Below, in pieces: positions 38,299-40,318 of a DNA stretch of 40,318 nucleotides; the first letter of the stretch is position 1; every line of letters begins with the position of its first letter. The stretch spans positions 1 to 40,318 of the IMG/VR virus record IMGVR_UViG_3300009545_000040; one strand, given 5' to 3'. The stretch is from a virus. Position numbers and translations under genes: made by a program. The notes below the pieces were generated by a model. That model did not search any database. It saw only the letters and a program-made list of their open reading frames with translations, and had not been told where the DNA came from.

Positions 38299-38925
38299 AT
38301 GTCCTTCACCGAAACCACCCACGCCGGCGGCCACATCCTCTCGGAGGCCAACGGCAACCGTTCGCGCGAGAACGGCACCCTCAAGTCCGGAAACAACCTC
38401 GCCGCCGGCGCAGTGCTGCACGCGGCGCTGTCCGCCGCCGCAGCAACAGCGGTCGGTTCGCCGTCCGGCAACGGCGTGATCACCGTCGGCGCGCTCGGCG
38501 TCGACGCGCAGCTCGGCAGTTACAAGCTGCGCTGCGTCGCCGCCGCGAGCAATGCTGGAACCTTCGATCTGGAGGCGCCGGACGGTACACTGGTTCGCCA
38601 GATCACCGTCGGCGGCGGCGCATCTGCGAGCGATCACATCACGATCACGATCGCGGACGGGTCCGCCGATTTCGTTGTCGGCGATGCGTTCACCATCGCG
38701 GTCACCTCGACCGGCTACACCGAGTTCGTCGCCGGCACGAATAGCGCCGACGCAATCCTCTACGCCGGCGTCGATGCGACCTCTGCCGATGCCGACTGCG
38801 TCGTCGATGCGCGCGACTGCACCGTGAACGGTCACGAACTCGTGTGGCATTCCGGCACGACCGACGACCAGAAGGCCGCTGCGGCTGCGCAGCTCGCCGC
38901 GCGCGGGATCATCGTCCGTAACTGA
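38299..38925 (+). CDS. Head decoration protein (gpD-like), extended
   Basis: 208 residues. The N-terminal (HAGGHILSEANGNRSRENGTLKSGNNLAAGAVLH) and C-terminal parts (NSADAILYAGVDATSADADCVVDARDCTVNGHELVW) are the head decoration domain (PF02924-like) which binds at the three-fold axes and stabilises the filled capsid. Lambda gpD has 110 residues; here about 85 residues are inserted after LHAALS, forming a β-rich domain (GVITVGALGVDAQLGSYKL, TLVRQITVGGGASASDHITI) of the type used for surface exposure. An AGGAG stands upstream. Confidence 0.88.
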   Translation: MSFTETTHAGGHILSEANGNRSRENGTLKSGNNLAAGAVLHAALSAAAATAVGSPSGNGVITVGALGVDAQLGSYKLRCVAAASNAGTFDLEAPDGTLVRQITVGGGASASDHITITIADGSADFVVGDAFTIAVTSTGYTEFVAGTNSADAILYAGVDATSADADCVVDARDCTVNGHELVWHSGTTDDQKAAAAAQLAARGIIVRN

Positions 38926-38948
38926 CCGAACCTCAACCATCCAACCGG

Positions 38949-38973
38949 AGCCCGCGAAAGCGGGCTTTTTTTT
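38949..38973 (+). terminator. Terminator T1 before the major capsid gene
   Basis: Stem AGCCCGC/GCGGGCT (38949-38955 and 38960-38966) with loop GAAA (GNRA tetraloop), then eight T. A strong intrinsic terminator by shape, inside the late head operon. Confidence 0.85.
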
Positions 38974-38986
38974 CGCCACGAATCCG

Positions 38987-39008
38987 AGCCCGCGCATGCG
39001 GGCTTTTT
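38987..39008 (+). terminator. Terminator T2 before the major capsid gene
   Basis: Same stem AGCCCGC/GCGGGCT (38987-38993 and 38998-39004) with loop GCAT, then five T. In tandem with T1, 21 bases apart. The T-run ends 23 bases before the capsid start codon. Confidence 0.8.
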
Positions 39009-39031
39009 CATTTCTCGACGGAGAAGCCGCA

Positions 39032-40063
39032 ATGCCCATGCTCGATATCTTCAACGACAACGCCTTCGGCGTTACCTCCCTCACGGATGCCGTCAACAAC
39101 ATCCCCTTCGTGCCCGGCCGCTGCGGCCAGGTAATCGACTGGAATGAGCGCGGCATCACGACACTCTCGGTTGCGATCGAACAGATCGATGGTGTTCTGC
39201 AGTTGCTGAATCCTTCGCCCCGCGGTGGACCTGGCGAAACGAAGGCGAAGAACAAGCGCAATCTGCGCTCGCTCGTCGTTCCGCATTACCAGTACGACGA
39301 CGGCTTCAACGCCGATGAGGTCATGGGGGTGCGCGCGTTCGGATCTGAGTCCGAAGTTCAGAGCGTGATGTCGCTCGTGAATCAGCGTCAGACCGACGCC
39401 GTCAACCTCGTGCTCGACCCGACGCTGGAATATCAGCGTCTCGGCGCGGTGAAGGGAATCATCCTCAACCAGGACGGCTCGACGCTCTACAACCTGTTCA
39501 CCGAGTTCGGCGTCAGCCAAGCCGCGACTATCGATTTCAACCTCGACGCATCAACCGATACCGGTGCAATTCGCAAGACCTGCGCCGGCGCGGTGCGTAC
39601 GATCGCCAACAACCTTGGCGGAACGCCGTTCACCGGCGTGTGGGCGCTGTGTGGCGACAACTTCTTCGACTCGCTGATCGCGAATATCGAAGTGCGCAAC
39701 ACCTACAAGAATACCGACATGGCGCAGGTGCTCCGCGACGGTTACCTGCAGCCGAACGGTAACAAGGTGTACGGCGTCTTCGAATTCGGCGGCATCGTGT
39801 TCGAAAACTACCGTGGCGCGATCGGCAACACACCGATGGTAGGTGTCGATGAAGTGCGCATCTTCCCGGTCGGCGTTCCCGGCCTGTTCCGCACGGTGTA
39901 CGCACCGGCCGACTATATGGAGACGGTCAATACCGTAGGCCTGCCGCGTTATTCGCGCCAGTACATGAACCCGAACGGCAAGCGCATCGAGTTCGAGGCG
40001 CAATCCAACCCGCTGTCGTACTGCACGCGTCCGAAGGTGCTCCTGCAGGGTACTACGACCTGA
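39032..40063 (+). CDS. Major capsid protein (lambda gpE family)
   Basis: 343 residues from ATG 39032, with GGAGAA nine bases before; an ATG 12 codons earlier lies in terminator T2. LDIFNDNAFGVTSLTDAVNNIPFVPGR, VVPHYQYDDGFNADEVMGVRAFG, WALCGDNFFDSLIANIEVRNTY, YGVFEFGGIVFENYRGAIG, DEVRIFPVGVPGLFRTVYAPADY and QSNPLSYCTRP give the full gpE pattern of the HK97 fold. Length is that of the lambda protein (341). Confidence 0.95.
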   Translation: MPMLDIFNDNAFGVTSLTDAVNNIPFVPGRCGQVIDWNERGITTLSVAIEQIDGVLQLLNPSPRGGPGETKAKNKRNLRSLVVPHYQYDDGFNADEVMGVRAFGSESEVQSVMSLVNQRQTDAVNLVLDPTLEYQRLGAVKGIILNQDGSTLYNLFTEFGVSQAATIDFNLDASTDTGAIRKTCAGAVRTIANNLGGTPFTGVWALCGDNFFDSLIANIEVRNTYKNTDMAQVLRDGYLQPNGNKVYGVFEFGGIVFENYRGAIGNTPMVGVDEVRIFPVGVPGLFRTVYAPADYMETVNTVGLPRYSRQYMNPNGKRIEFEAQSNPLSYCTRPKVLLQGTTT

Positions 40064-40065
40064 GC

Positions 40066-40318
40066 ATGAGCCAAGCCGCTCGCCTCTCTTCGATGGACGC
40101 CCGCATGTCGCGGGCGTTCCTTCGTTCGGGGCAGGCGGATTCAGGCATCTACACGGCGAAGGGAGGAACACCCGGAACCGATCCGAACTGCACGGTGATG
40201 ATCGATCGCGGTGTGCAGGTGCTTGGCGAGTTCGGCGAGGTCGTCGGCCATCGCGTCGTCGCGAACTTTTTGCGTGCTGAAGTCACACCGGAGCAGGGCG
40301 GCACGCTCACGGTCGGCA
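40066..40318 (+). CDS. Start of the next head gene (head-tail connector candidate), cut by window end
   Basis: At least 84 codons from ATG 40066, open to the window edge. SSMDARMSRAFLRSGQADSGIYTA, CTVMIDRGVQVLGEFGEVVGHRVV, then LRAEVTPEQGG. The N-terminal helix plus β barrel with a ‘G-x-x-V-x-x-x-R’ pattern fits gpFII-like/ATP-binding-sugar-transporter-like head-tail connectors, as expected after the capsid gene. A CG-rich hairpin ACGCCCGC-ATGTC-GCGGGCGT lies at 40097-40117 inside the first codons. Assignment uses position as much as sequence. Confidence 0.6.
   Translation, partial: MSQAARLSSMDARMSRAFLRSGQADSGIYTAKGGTPGTDPNCTVMIDRGVQVLGEFGEVVGHRVVANFLRAEVTPEQGGTLTVG

Overview
The window is the left end and most of the early, lysis and head regions of a lambda-like (siphovirus-type) temperate prophage in a GC-rich proteobacterium, with about 2.8 kb of flanking chromosome. 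A decayed IS3-family transposase, an L-isoaspartate-methyltransferase-like gene and the GC-rich tandem intergenic repeats beside the insertion site would suit a Xanthomonadales-type gammaproteobacterium, but the host assignment is an inference.

Layout: 1-2811 is chromosome: a partial methyltransferase, an IS3 remnant that I reconstructed from broken frames, a multi-pass membrane protein, and a repeat-rich spacer. At 2812-2846 lies a 3'-end fragment that looks like tmRNA (ssrA) on the minus strand, followed by its terminator. It abuts the integrase stop codon, so this is one attachment junction; the rest of the tmRNA gene should lie at the other prophage end, outside the window. From 16892 down to 2847 runs one very compact leftward operon, equivalent to the lambda pL operon: small membrane and secreted proteins, a terminator, a recombination cassette (coiled-coil protein, ERF annealing protein, YqaJ-type exonuclease), then HNH-like protein, a repeat-containing cytosine methyltransferase, two small paralogues flanking a Gp37/Gp68 protein and a SpoU-type methyltransferase, a HerA/FtsK-type ATPase, small unknowns, excisionase and integrase. 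Most of its genes overlap by 4 bp.

The switch at 16.9-18.6 kb holds a lipoprotein gene, a repressor without a peptidase domain, a Cro-like gene, and two near-identical, inverted 39-bp promoter/operator blocks. I read five operators of the form TAAAC-N5-GTTTA/GTTGA. Rightward early genes (18.3-28.2 kb) are cro, a CII-like gene, a replication protein that contains a candidate origin (three exact 18-bp repeats plus a G-quadruplex motif), a DnaB-type helicase, a nonsense-interrupted gene, a Ref-like nuclease, a RuvC-like resolvase, a helicase-methyltransferase fusion and a Q-like zinc-finger protein.

The late region begins with a plausible pR'-tR' promoter/terminator pair, then a CAU tRNA with initiator-like features, small membrane proteins and lipoproteins, a GH24 endolysin with a C-terminal membrane segment, a spanin-like pair, and the lambda-type head module: TerS, TerL, gpW, portal, protease plus nested scaffold, decoration protein, tandem terminators, major capsid protein and the start of the next gene. 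Tail genes would lie to the right.

Points most worth a second look: the initiator-like tRNA, the mirror-image operator blocks with probably leaderless cro and repressor mRNAs, the origin with a G-quadruplex inside the O-like gene, the amber-interrupted gene, the seven-repeat cytosine methyltransferase, and the accessory block 7269-9191.
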